A DNA stretch of 64,000 nt. Source: Flavobacterium sp. MC2016-06. Lineage in GTDB: Bacteria > Bacteroidota > Bacteroidia > Flavobacteriales > Flavobacteriaceae. The stretch spans positions 1 to 64,000 of the forward strand of contig NZ_WMID02000012.1 of the NCBI RefSeq assembly GCF_009711165.2. The letters are read 5' to 3'. This document shows positions 15,208 to 24,226 of this stretch, one piece after another. Made by a program: the position numbers and the translations under genes. Each line of letters starts with the position of its first letter. Within the stretch, counting starts at the first letter, position 1. The notes below the pieces were generated by a model. It was not told where the DNA came from, ran no database searches, and was given only the letters and a program-made list of their open reading frames with translations.

Positions 15208-17955
15208 ATGACCAAGTTTCACTATTTTTTATTGTTTTCGCTTTTTATTCTCACGGCAAATGCCCAAAACGACATTGTTGTTAAAGGAACTGTTGTCGAC
15301 ATTAATACGCAATTACCTTTAGAATTGGCAACGGTATATTTTACTACTGTTAAAGATTCTACTATTATAGAATATGCTACTACCGATAAAAACGGTGATT
15401 TTAGAATTAATATGAGAAAATATGATAAACCTGTTTTTATGAAGGTAAATCATATGGGATATCAAGTTTATTATGAAGAACAAAAAGCACTTATAGAAAG
15501 CAAAGATTTTGGAAAAGTATATTTACTTGAGAATGTAAACGCCTTAAATGAAGTAATTGTAAAAAGTGAAGCACCACCAATTACGATTAAAAAAGATACG
15601 CTGGAATTTAATGCAGCTTCTTATAAAGTCAGGCCTGACTCTAATGTTGAAACATTATTAAAACAATTGCCAGGTTTTGATGTTGATAATTCGGGGAAAG
15701 TTACGGTAAACGGTCGAGAGGTGACGCAGTTTTTGGTAAACGGAAAAACCTTTTTTGATAAAGACGGTGCAATTGCTTTGAAGAATTTACCTGCCGAGAT
15801 TATCAAAAAAATACAGGTTTCAGATTTTAAAACAAAAAAAGAAGAACTTTCTAAACAAGAATCGACTTCAGATTATTCGAGTATAAATATCACGATTGAC
15901 GAAAAGAAAAATAAAGGATTTTTTGGTAAAGTTATTGGAGGTTATGGCTCCGACGACCGTTACGAAACGAGTCTTATTATGAATTTCTTCAAGAATAAAC
16001 AAAAAATCAGCGTCTTGGCTTCGTCTAATAATATCAACTCAACGGGATTTTCTCAAGATGAGGTTTTTGATAATATGGGCGGAGGAAGAAACAGCAAAGG
16101 AAATACGCAGAGTACGGGCGGAAAAGGAATCACACAGTCTAATCTTGCCGGAGTTAATTATTCTGATGATTGGACAAAAGAGTTAGCATTTATGAGCAGT
16201 TATAATTTTTCTAATTCAATTAATAATAACGATAGTAAATCAAATCAGTTAAGTTTTCTGCCTACAGGAAATATCGTGACTTCGGCCGATTCTAAATCGA
16301 GAAGTGAAAATACAGGAAACAATGTAAATTTTGAATTAGAATATAAAATTAACCCAACAACTCGCCTTGTTGTAGCGCCAAAATTGAGTGAATCTCGATC
16401 TAATAGTAATTCGACGTCATCTACTGCTTCTGAAGATGAAAGCGGGCAGGCTTTAAACGAAAGTACAGCGAAGTCTTCTAGCGAAAGTTCTAATACTAAT
16501 TTCTCCAACAGCATTAACTTTAATAAAGCTTTTGAAAGGAAAGCGCGTAATTTTAGTTTGGTCTTTACAAACAATAATACAAGAAGTGATTCTAATGGAT
16601 TTAACCTTTCTGAAACTATTTTTTATCAGGATAATAAACCAAACGACGAGAGAAATCAAAATAGTGTAAGTAAATCTGTTTCTGATGCTTATTCTGTTGA
16701 TCTTGAATATACAGAGCCAATAACAGACTCATTGAGAGTACGATTTGGGACAGATATAGATTTGGCAAATTCATCAAATGACCAGAAAACATTTAATTAT
16801 GATGCGGCTACAGATTCTTTTTCAGATTTGAATTTGTCTTTGTCAAATTATACGTCTTCAAAACAAAATTCGATTGCACCAAAAGTGGGTATTACACTTC
16901 AAAAAAATAAGTTTACGATTAATCTTAATTCTAAAACGGCTATTGTCGATTATGATAATCACTCTTTATATTTAAACAATGTTACAGATTTAAATAAAAG
17001 ATATGCTTTGCCTTACGGAAATGCTCAAATTAGATACAGGTTTAGTCGATCTAAAAACCTGACCTTTAAATACGATTATTCAAACGCGCTTCCGTCTGCA
17101 GTTCAGTTAATGCCGGTTTTAAATTTGACAAATCCATTAAATACCGTGATTGGTAATCCAGACTTAAATCCTATTGAAAAAAACAGTGTTGCTTTAGATT
17201 TTAAAAACTTCGATTTCCGTACGCGTTCTGGGTATAGTTTATTTGCTAAAGCAGATTATTATAATAATGATGTTGTTTCAACTTCCATTTATGATGACAG
17301 CGGAAAAAGAACGACGACTTATGCTAATATATCTGGGACTTATATTGCTTCTGCTGGTGTCAACTGGAATCAATCTGTCAAAAAAGATGCGCATGTTTTA
17401 AGATATGGATTAGGATTAAACGGAAGTTATTCGTTTGATAAAGGATTTACAAATGCTGTTATTTACAACGCAAAAACAACAACACTTACACCAAAAGTAT
17501 ATTTAACGTACGAATACGGACAATTGCTTGTCATTTCGCCATCGTATAGCTTGGCTTATAATGAGGCAAAATATGAAAACTATTCTAGAGACGCGAGCTC
17601 TAATGTTGTCCACAAAATTAATTTGCAAACTACAACGTATTGGCCGGAAAATTTAATTTTTGGAAATGACTTCGGGTACAATTATAATTCAAATATTTCT
17701 GGAGATTTCAAAAAAGATTTCTATTTATGGAATACCAGTTTGTCTTATGGCTTTTTTGATAAAAAGATTTATGCTAAAGTAAAAGTATATGACATCTTAA
17801 ATCAAAATCAAAGTGCTACAAGAACCATTTCGGCAACTTCTATTAGAGATGAAGAAAACACTGTTTTAAAACGTTACGTGATGTTTTCGTTATCGTATAA
17901 AATTGGAAATTTTGTTTCTAACGAAAAAGGAAATAAGAGAAGACAAAGAGATTAG
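15208..17955 (+). CDS. Outer-membrane beta-barrel protein (TonB-receptor-like)
   Basis: The 915-residue protein has a signal peptide (about 1-19, ending NAQ), then a carboxypeptidase-regulatory-like domain (about 25-110), a plug-like region (about 120-215, VETLLKQLPGFDVDN and VNGKTFFDKDG) and a long Asn/Ser-rich beta-barrel. This arrangement fits the OMP beta-barrel 3 family of Bacteroidota. A clear TonB box is not seen, and no SusD partner is adjacent, so the ligand is unknown and it may not be a nutrient importer. It is a single gene converging on the DUF2490 gene. Confidence 0.85.
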   Translation: MTKFHYFLLFSLFILTANAQNDIVVKGTVVDINTQLPLELATVYFTTVKDSTIIEYATTDKNGDFRINMRKYDKPVFMKVNHMGYQVYYEEQKALIESKDFGKVYLLENVNALNEVIVKSEAPPITIKKDTLEFNAASYKVRPDSNVETLLKQLPGFDVDNSGKVTVNGREVTQFLVNGKTFFDKDGAIALKNLPAEIIKKIQVSDFKTKKEELSKQESTSDYSSINITIDEKKNKGFFGKVIGGYGSDDRYETSLIMNFFKNKQKISVLASSNNINSTGFSQDEVFDNMGGGRNSKGNTQSTGGKGITQSNLAGVNYSDDWTKELAFMSSYNFSNSINNNDSKSNQLSFLPTGNIVTSADSKSRSENTGNNVNFELEYKINPTTRLVVAPKLSESRSNSNSTSSTASEDESGQALNESTAKSSSESSNTNFSNSINFNKAFERKARNFSLVFTNNNTRSDSNGFNLSETIFYQDNKPNDERNQNSVSKSVSDAYSVDLEYTEPITDSLRVRFGTDIDLANSSNDQKTFNYDAATDSFSDLNLSLSNYTSSKQNSIAPKVGITLQKNKFTINLNSKTAIVDYDNHSLYLNNVTDLNKRYALPYGNAQIRYRFSRSKNLTFKYDYSNALPSAVQLMPVLNLTNPLNTVIGNPDLNPIEKNSVALDFKNFDFRTRSGYSLFAKADYYNNDVVSTSIYDDSGKRTTTYANISGTYIASAGVNWNQSVKKDAHVLRYGLGLNGSYSFDKGFTNAVIYNAKTTTLTPKVYLTYEYGQLLVISPSYSLAYNEAKYENYSRDASSNVVHKINLQTTTYWPENLIFGNDFGYNYNSNISGDFKKDFYLWNTSLSYGFFDKKIYAKVKVYDILNQNQSATRTISATSIRDEENTVLKRYVMFSLSYKIGNFVSNEKGNKRRQRD

Positions 17956-18004
17956 ACTTTAAAACGTTGTATGTTCCTATGTGCTAAAACAATTAGACAA
18001 TAGG

Positions 18005-18745
18005 CTATTTTTTTGTTTTTCTATTAATACGATGATAAACAGTAAAACGGATAATATCACGATCGTAAAAATCGACACCGCTGGCGCGACGCTGAAAGTT
18101 TTTAAGATAACCCATTTCTAAACCTAGATTTGGGTTAAAATGATAACGCAAAGCAACATAAAAGCGGTTCTGATCGAAGGTGTTTTTCTTATTGTCTTTT
18201 CCAAAATTGAATAAAACTTCATCAGAAATAGTACCTTTTATACTCCGTTTGTCTTTTTCCCAAAGCGTAAACATCGATTGTAAACGGTATCTAAATCTAA
18301 AGGCAAAAGAATAATCATCGAGTAATTCTGTTTTAGTAAATTTCTCGATAAAACGTTCTTCGAGCTGAAAACGATTGTGAAAAGTTATTTTAGCAATATC
18401 ATTTATCAAAGTAATATCCTGTTGAGAGCGATATTCTGGAACAGTAAATTCTGGATCTACATCAGGATTTTGAGTATTGACATTAAAATAAGCAAAACCA
18501 CCGCCCAATTCTATATTTTTAGTTGCTCTATAACGCCCTTGTACGCGTACAACAAATAAATTTTCATGAATAGGATTTAGGAAACTTCGATTATCAAATT
18601 CAGAATGAAGCGCCCATTTTTCAGTTAAAGGAAAAATATTATAGTATCGAATCCAGGTTAAAGTCTGGTGATCGATATTTTTTTGAGCCTGTACAGATGT
18701 AATCGTTACAAAGATCAGAATAAAAAGTAATCTATAATATTTCAT
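18005..18745 (-). CDS. DUF2490 family outer-membrane protein
   Basis: The 246-residue protein has a signal peptide (about 1-20, ending VQA), then a beta-rich body with alternating aromatic residues (TWIRYYNIFPLTEKWALHSE; RFYVALRYHF) and a terminal strand in VYHRINR, typical of small beta-barrels in the DUF2490 family. It probably sits in the outer membrane. The biological role of the family is not known. It converges on the large beta-barrel gene and lies downstream of the TonB-dependent receptor, but a terminator separates it from the latter. Confidence 0.8.
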   Translation of the reverse strand: MKYYRLLFILIFVTITSVQAQKNIDHQTLTWIRYYNIFPLTEKWALHSEFDNRSFLNPIHENLFVVRVQGRYRATKNIELGGGFAYFNVNTQNPDVDPEFTVPEYRSQQDITLINDIAKITFHNRFQLEERFIEKFTKTELLDDYSFAFRFRYRLQSMFTLWEKDKRSIKGTISDEVLFNFGKDNKKNTFDQNRFYVALRYHFNPNLGLEMGYLKNFQRRASGVDFYDRDIIRFTVYHRINRKTKK

Positions 18746-18864
18746 TCAGTAGTTATAAATTCAGGCTGCGAATTTATGCAAATGATATTGGTTTAATAGA
18801 TTAGTCGTTGAATTTTAATTCTGTTTTAAAAAATATTTTGTGATTTGAATACCCTTTCGATATA

Positions 18865-18905
18865 AAAAACCGAGATACACTTTTAAAGCATATCTCGGTT
18901 TTTTT
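18865..18905 (-). terminator. Terminator of the TonB-dependent receptor gene
   Basis: AAAAACCGAGATA and TATCTCGGTTTTT form a perfect 13-bp stem, 24 bases downstream of the receptor stop codon. Confidence 0.85.
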
Positions 18906-18928
18906 AATTGAAATTAACTAATTTGTTC

Positions 18929-21478
18929 TTATAAAGAGTATTTTAGTGTAACGCCATACGTTCTCTGATCTCCCAATACACCAGCATATTGTCCTGCATT
19001 TCCTCCAGCAGGAAGTAATTGTTCGTAATAATCTTTATTTAAAAGGTTACGTCCCCAGAAGTGTACAGATAAACCTTGAGTAGCACGGAAACCTAAACGC
19101 GCATTAAAAATAGCATAACCTTGTACCACTAAATATTTTGAAGCCGAAGGGCTAGAAGAGAATTCAGAACGAGCATAAGAATCAACTGCTACGAAAACTT
19201 TACCAGCATTGCCAAAGAATTTTGCTCTATCAGAAAGTTCACCTCCCAAAGATCCAGCCCATCTAGATGCGCCCGGTAAAGCAGTTCCTGATACATCTTT
19301 AAAAGATACAGGAGCACCAGTTTCTTCTAATGGAAGCGGTGCATTTGTAAATTTCACATACTTACCATCTGTATACGTTGCAGCCCCATTAATTGTTAAG
19401 TGTTCGCTAAATACAAAACTTGCATCTAGTTCAGCACCTCTTACACGTACTTTATCAGCATTAGCAAGGTAGCCACGGTTTACACCCAATTCTGCAGCTT
19501 GAACGTTTGTCTGAAAATCTTTAATATCGGTATTAAAGAAAGTCAAGTTGAATATTGAGTTTTTGAAAGGAGATGTTTTTACACCAATTTCATAATGATT
19601 TACTTTTTCTGGTTTAATTACCGCAAGATCTAATAACGGATTACCAGCAGCATCAGTTGGAAGTCCAGCTACATTTACACCAACTGGTTTGTAACTTTTA
19701 GCATACGTAGCATAAGCATTGATTTTATCAGAAGCTTTATACGATACTGTTATGTTTCCAGAAAAGTCTGTATTATCAGTATTTGATGTAAAAGCTTGAT
19801 TTGAATATACTAATTTTTTTAAGGCAAGTAAAGCAGGATCAGTAGTTTGAAGACCTCCGTAAGTGGTACGGTTATAATCTGCATCTTTCTTATCATAGTT
19901 ATATCTTAAACCTGGTAAAATATGTAAACGTTCTGTAATCGACCAGTCTAATTGTCCAAATACTGCAGCACTCGAAGATCTTATGCTGGCATCTGTTTTA
20001 ATTCCGTATCCTTCAAAAAGACCTGGAGTTTTCCATAAATTACTTGTTGTACTTTGAGAAAATCTCCATTGAGCATTACCAGATTCTTCAGTACCATCTG
20101 TTTTTGAAGTTTGGTCGATAAAAAATACCCCCGCAACACCGCTCAATTTTGAGGTAAGCTGACCTGCATAACGTACTTCTTGTGTAATTTGTGTTTGTCT
20201 AGTTGGATTTTGAGATTTTGCTAATACTTGCAATCCTGTAAAATCTCTATCATTTGATGGATCCCAATTCCAAAAACGCCAAGCTGTAGTAGAAGTAAGT
20301 GTACCGCCACCAATTTTTGTGTCAATATTAAGCGAAACACCACCTAAATCTTGATTAGAACGCCAAGGAGTATCTTGATCAATTTTGCGGTCAAAAGCAT
20401 TTAAGCTTGGTAGTTGATAATTTAAATCGGCAATAATAGCGTTAAACTGTCTGTAAGCAGCTCTTTGAGTAGGAGCAACGCCAGCAACAACCTGTGCATA
20501 TCCGTCAGGACGCTGTGTTGTAATATCTGCGGCCAATATAATATTTGTATTTTCTGTTGGAGTAAAAAGCAATTGTCCTCTAATTCCTTGATTGTTTAAA
20601 GTATTTGTAGCTCTTCCTGTTGCAACATTATCAATTAATCCATCACGAGATGTACCAGAAAAAGATAAACGACCTGCAATTTTTTTGCTCAAAGCTCCAG
20701 TAACCGAAGCCTTAGCTTGTAGAAAAGAATAATTTCCGTAACTCACTTCAAAGTCTGCACCAGAAGTAAAACTTGGTTTACGAGTTGTAATATTAAAAGC
20801 TCCAGAAGTAGTGTTTTTACCAAACAAAGATCCTTGCGGGCCGCGTAATACTTCAATTTGCTCAACGTCAATAAAATCAAGAGTTGTAGCAGCCGGGCGT
20901 GCGTAATAAACACCATCAACATAAAAACCAACACCTGGATCAATACCATCATTAGTAAGACCAAAAGGAGAACCTAAACTTCTAATGTTGATACCTGTAT
21001 TTCTTGGGTTTGAAGAATATAGTTGTACAGATGGAACTAATTCTTTAATTCTATTTACATTAAATGCTCCAGTTTGCTCTGCTTGTTTACCAGTAATTAC
21101 CGAAACTGCAATTGGCACATCCTGAACTTTTTCAATTCGTCGTCTAGAAGAAACCACAACTTCTACAAGTTCGTTTTCTTCATTTAATAATATGGTTAAT
21201 GGAGGCGCAGGTAAAGTAGTAACTTCAATTTCTGCTGTTTTATATCCTATGTACTGCACCAAAAGGGTTAGAGGAAGTTTTCCTTTAGTGTCTATCGAAA
21301 ATTTTCCGCTTTGATCTGTAGTTGTGCTAGAAGTTGTTCCTTTTATAACAACATTAACGGCTTCTAACGGAATGTTTGTACTTGTTGTAACTGTACCTTC
21401 AACATTTTGAGCGTAAGTACTTGTAAAGGCTAGTAGTAATAGTAAACTTGTAAGTGATATTTTATATAGATTTTTCAT
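18929..21478 (-). CDS. TonB-dependent receptor, SusD-less type
   Basis: The 849-residue protein has a signal peptide (about 1-23, ending TYA), a carboxypeptidase-regulatory-like domain (about 25-105), a plug domain (about 118-235, DVPIAVSVITGKQAEQTGAF and EQIEVLRGPQGSLFGKNTT) and a 22-strand-type barrel ending in a classical terminal strand (YGVTLKYSL). It imports a ligand across the outer membrane using TonB energy. An Rrf2-family regulator lies directly upstream on the same strand, with a palindrome near the predicted promoter, so control by that regulator is likely. Iron- or sulfur-related substrates would fit an Rrf2 partner, but this is inference. Confidence 0.9.
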   Translation of the reverse strand: MKNLYKISLTSLLLLLAFTSTYAQNVEGTVTTSTNIPLEAVNVVIKGTTSSTTTDQSGKFSIDTKGKLPLTLLVQYIGYKTAEIEVTTLPAPPLTILLNEENELVEVVVSSRRRIEKVQDVPIAVSVITGKQAEQTGAFNVNRIKELVPSVQLYSSNPRNTGINIRSLGSPFGLTNDGIDPGVGFYVDGVYYARPAATTLDFIDVEQIEVLRGPQGSLFGKNTTSGAFNITTRKPSFTSGADFEVSYGNYSFLQAKASVTGALSKKIAGRLSFSGTSRDGLIDNVATGRATNTLNNQGIRGQLLFTPTENTNIILAADITTQRPDGYAQVVAGVAPTQRAAYRQFNAIIADLNYQLPSLNAFDRKIDQDTPWRSNQDLGGVSLNIDTKIGGGTLTSTTAWRFWNWDPSNDRDFTGLQVLAKSQNPTRQTQITQEVRYAGQLTSKLSGVAGVFFIDQTSKTDGTEESGNAQWRFSQSTTSNLWKTPGLFEGYGIKTDASIRSSSAAVFGQLDWSITERLHILPGLRYNYDKKDADYNRTTYGGLQTTDPALLALKKLVYSNQAFTSNTDNTDFSGNITVSYKASDKINAYATYAKSYKPVGVNVAGLPTDAAGNPLLDLAVIKPEKVNHYEIGVKTSPFKNSIFNLTFFNTDIKDFQTNVQAAELGVNRGYLANADKVRVRGAELDASFVFSEHLTINGAATYTDGKYVKFTNAPLPLEETGAPVSFKDVSGTALPGASRWAGSLGGELSDRAKFFGNAGKVFVAVDSYARSEFSSSPSASKYLVVQGYAIFNARLGFRATQGLSVHFWGRNLLNKDYYEQLLPAGGNAGQYAGVLGDQRTYGVTLKYSL

Positions 21479-21676
21479 TTTTATATTAAGTATATGTAAT
21501 TAGTAGAATTTAAATTAAATTTTTTTACCAACACATACACATCATAAATGAATTGTTTCTCACGGTTGTGAATTGACTATTTTGATTTTTTTGCAAAAGA
21601 TTCTTAGATACACCTGATTGTCTTGAATGTACTTTCATAAGGGTTAAAATTTTGTAAATGTTCGTTAGTTTTTTTG

Positions 21677-21701
21677 CAAACATACACATAAATTCTATAG
21701 A
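21677..21701 (-). promoter_or_regulatory. Promoter and candidate Rrf2 operator of the receptor gene
   Basis: On the minus strand TATGTTTG (21677-21684) fits the TAnnTTTG -7 motif. The perfect palindrome TCTATAGA (21694-21701), within a longer near-palindrome, lies 9 bases upstream, where a repressor could block polymerase. A long leader of about 195 bases would result. The link to the neighbouring Rrf2 protein is inferred from position. Confidence 0.4.
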
Positions 21702-21727
21702 TTTAGTAGGGATTATAAAATATTTTT

Positions 21728-22141
21728 TTATTTATTTACTAATGAAGCGATTGTGATGCCTTCCATTGCCTTTAAAGTTTTGTCTCTAATAAGCATTAAA
21801 CCGTGACGCAGACTGCATTCAGACTCGGTTTTGCAATCGGAGCAAGGCTCGTAAAAATTTAAGGAAGCACAAGGTAAAAGTGCAATTGCACCGTCAAATA
21901 AACGATGAATTTCGGCCAAAGTAATCTCATTTTTGGATTTTATCAGATAATAACCGCCAAATTTTCCCTGCTTACTGCTCACAAAACGTCCACGTTTTAG
22001 ATCTAATAAAATCTGTTCTAAAAACTTTTTAGGTATGTTGGCGCCATCAGCAATTTCTATCGTTCTAGAAATGTGATTTTCGTCTTGTTCTGCTAAATAA
22101 AGTAAGGCCTTAAGGGCGTATTTTGCTTTATGTGATAACAT
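21728..22141 (-). CDS. Rrf2-family transcriptional regulator with Cys cluster
   Basis: The 137-residue protein has an Rrf2-type winged HTH (residues 1-75; KAKYALKALLYLAEQ, IPKKFLEQILLDLKRGRFV, then SKQGKFGGYYL). Four cysteines follow (C-x8-C-x2-C-x5-C, from LPCASL to SECSLRHG) in the place where IscR-type members bind an Fe-S cluster, although the spacing differs from IscR. It may therefore sense iron-sulfur status, sulfur supply or redox state. It lies 249 bases upstream of a TonB-dependent receptor on the same strand, the most likely target. Confidence 0.87.
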   Translation of the reverse strand: MLSHKAKYALKALLYLAEQDENHISRTIEIADGANIPKKFLEQILLDLKRGRFVSSKQGKFGGYYLIKSKNEITLAEIHRLFDGAIALLPCASLNFYEPCSDCKTESECSLRHGLMLIRDKTLKAMEGITIASLVNK

Positions 22142-22178
22142 ATGTTAATTTTTGTTAATATATTCAATTTAAAAATAT

Positions 22179-22841
22179 TTATATAGTTTCTGTTAAACAC
22201 CAGTTGACGGATGTGTAATACCTATCTATTTTATATTCAAAGCCATTTTTAATTTTTAATTTTACATCGTTAATGAAATTACGACGTTCATTTAAAATAA
22301 CACCATGATTAAGAAACAAAACTGAATCAATCATATTTTGAATTTCTAATTTTTGGTTATCATCTTCTATATCCGTATTAGGTACAAAGCGATGGGTAAT
22401 TTCATCATAGTCAAAATATTTTTCAGGAGTATACTCTTCTAAATCTGGTTTTAAATAAGGTACAATATCATTATTACATTTTCGACTATTTATAGTTGAG
22501 TCTATCATAAAAAAGTTTTCCCATAACCAATATTTTTCCTTTTTTTGATTAGGATCAAAATGTTCTAATTCACCACAATGATCAGTCCTTTTACAATTTT
22601 TTAAATTAGCAATTACATACCTATCATTTACCCAATTTTTTGAATCATATAATTCCTCAACACAAATATATTTTTCAGTATAGGCACAAACGCCTTCTTG
22701 GCATTTATATAAATTCATAACAACGTCGTCGTAATAAGTTCTTGACAATGGGTGTTTAATATTATTTGCTTCCAAATCTGTTACCCAATCCTTATATTTT
22801 TTAGACAATATATTTGGTGAGTTTTTATTTATTTTCCGCAT
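22179..22841 (-). CDS. PtuB-like HNH nuclease (Septu-type anti-phage system)
   Basis: The 220-residue protein has the layout of the PtuB/TIGR02646-like HNH family: an early C-A-Y-T-E (residues 52-56), the metal/catalytic E-H-F (93-95) with a following Asp-Pro, W-E-N (107-109), and K-C-N-N (121-124). Usual family members have paired zinc cysteines (CxxC twice). Here one position of each pair is replaced (Thr55, and Ser in the NSRKCN segment), so zinc binding may be reduced or different. It starts 3 bases after the ATPase gene, so the two are co-translated. In Septu the ATPase controls a nuclease that cuts nucleic acid upon phage infection. I see no reverse transcriptase, so it is not a retron. 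Confidence 0.72.
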   Translation of the reverse strand: MRKINKNSPNILSKKYKDWVTDLEANNIKHPLSRTYYDDVVMNLYKCQEGVCAYTEKYICVEELYDSKNWVNDRYVIANLKNCKRTDHCGELEHFDPNQKKEKYWLWENFFMIDSTINSRKCNNDIVPYLKPDLEEYTPEKYFDYDEITHRFVPNTDIEDDNQKLEIQNMIDSVLFLNHGVILNERRNFINDVKLKIKNGFEYKIDRYYTSVNWCLTETI

Positions 22842-22844
22842 TTA

Positions 22845-24191
22845 TTAATTCCATTTTGAAAGTTCATTTGATAAAATTTCAATTTTTTTAAGTATGTCTA
22901 TTTCTTCTTCACTTTTTTCCTTTGTATTATTTTTTTTTTGAATTTTTTGAATTTTAATATTTAAAGTTGCTAATTCATTAAGTTTTAAGCGTCTTTCCAT
23001 CGAACCATCATCTTGTAAATCGAAAACTCTTTGTAGAATGTCATCCCATCGCATTAGTTTTGGATTTAATTTATAATTATTAATGTGGTTCTCACCTTCA
23101 TAATATTCTTCTCTAAAGATTTTTCCATCTTTGTTAAATTTCAATTCAACTATTTCCCAAGGTTCAAAATTTGAAGCTATTATTGGAGAATGTGTTGAAT
23201 AAAAAAATTGACAATTCTTCGTTAAAGAATAATAATAATCAGTTATAATTCGTTGTAAATCAGGGTAAAGGGATCTTTCAGGTTCGTCGAATAAAATTAT
23301 TGTATTTTTAGGTTCTAAAAGATATAACGGTAATGCGCTTAGTATTACTTGCTTTGTTCCTGTACTCCATAAATCATGTGGAATTTCATTTTGATTATAA
23401 TCTTCAATTTTAATAAATCCAATATCGTTTTTGGTTTTAAAATCAATTTCGGTTTTAATTCTAATCTTAAAATTTTCCAATAATTTATTTAAACAATTAT
23501 CAGCTACATCAACAATTGGATTGAATTCGTTTTTTTTCCAATTTTCAAGTTCTTTTAGTGCTTTTTGAATTATATTTAAATCATTTGATGATTGCTCTAC
23601 TGTTTTAGAAATATTTTGTCTTATTGCAATTTCTTGTTCTTGATATTTTTGAATTTTTTCGAGTATTAAATTCCAAACGGAAGACACTTTGTCTTTGCTG
23701 AAATCAATTATTTCTTTATCGTGAATATTTTTATCTACTTCTATATCTAAATTATAATTTAAATTTGCAGGAAAATATATTAATTTAGATGATAAATTAT
23801 TTTCCCATTTTTCATCGTAATAATTTAAAACTTCTTTTCGGTCACATTTTTGATTATTGATTTTTGGATTTGCCCATACCCAAGAATATAGTTCGTCATT
23901 TTTAATTTCTATGTCAATAGAATATTCATTAAGTAAACCAAAAACAACTTCCATTGTAATTTCATCTGATACAGAATTAATACCGCTTTTTGTAATTAAA
24001 TTAGTGTCATAATCATATAAAAATTTTGGAATCAATTCCAATAAGGTAGTTTTTCCAGAACCACTTTGCCCTATAAAACATACTTTATCTAATGGTTGGC
24101 CTTCTTTTGTATGACCTTTTGGGTAAGTAATATCTAAAGTAAAATCTTTAAATTGATGAAAATCTTTAATATGTATTTTTTTTATTTTCAT
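22845..24191 (-). CDS. PtuA-like AAA/ABC-type ATPase (Septu-type anti-phage system)
   Basis: The 448-residue SMC/ABC-like ATPase has Walker A GQSGSGKTT (residues 41-49), a long helical insertion (about 165-225), a signature-like WSTGTKQ (275-281) in place of the classical LSGGE, Walker B IILFDEPE (298-305) and an H-loop STHSP (332-336). A lysine-rich helical tail follows. The order ATPase then HNH nuclease with a 3-base gap is that of Septu (PtuA-PtuB). It starts 35 bases after the TPM-protein gene on the same strand, so it may be transcribed from that housekeeping operon. The trigger is unknown. Other ATPase/HNH pairs could look alike, so the system name is a strong inference rather than proof. 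Confidence 0.75.
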   Translation of the reverse strand: MKIKKIHIKDFHQFKDFTLDITYPKGHTKEGQPLDKVCFIGQSGSGKTTLLELIPKFLYDYDTNLITKSGINSVSDEITMEVVFGLLNEYSIDIEIKNDELYSWVWANPKINNQKCDRKEVLNYYDEKWENNLSSKLIYFPANLNYNLDIEVDKNIHDKEIIDFSKDKVSSVWNLILEKIQKYQEQEIAIRQNISKTVEQSSNDLNIIQKALKELENWKKNEFNPIVDVADNCLNKLLENFKIRIKTEIDFKTKNDIGFIKIEDYNQNEIPHDLWSTGTKQVILSALPLYLLEPKNTIILFDEPERSLYPDLQRIITDYYYSLTKNCQFFYSTHSPIIASNFEPWEIVELKFNKDGKIFREEYYEGENHINNYKLNPKLMRWDDILQRVFDLQDDGSMERRLKLNELATLNIKIQKIQKKNNTKEKSEEEIDILKKIEILSNELSKWN

Positions 24192-24226
24192 TATTTAATA
24201 TTTATAATGTTTTTAAAATTAAATTT

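Noticed and set aside
15208..21478. Polysaccharide utilisation locus
   Set aside because: Neither TonB-type receptor has a SusD partner or adjacent glycanase genes, and the two are on opposite strands.
22179..24191. Retron-associated ATPase/HNH effector
   Set aside because: No reverse transcriptase or msr/msd-like inverted region is found next to the pair.
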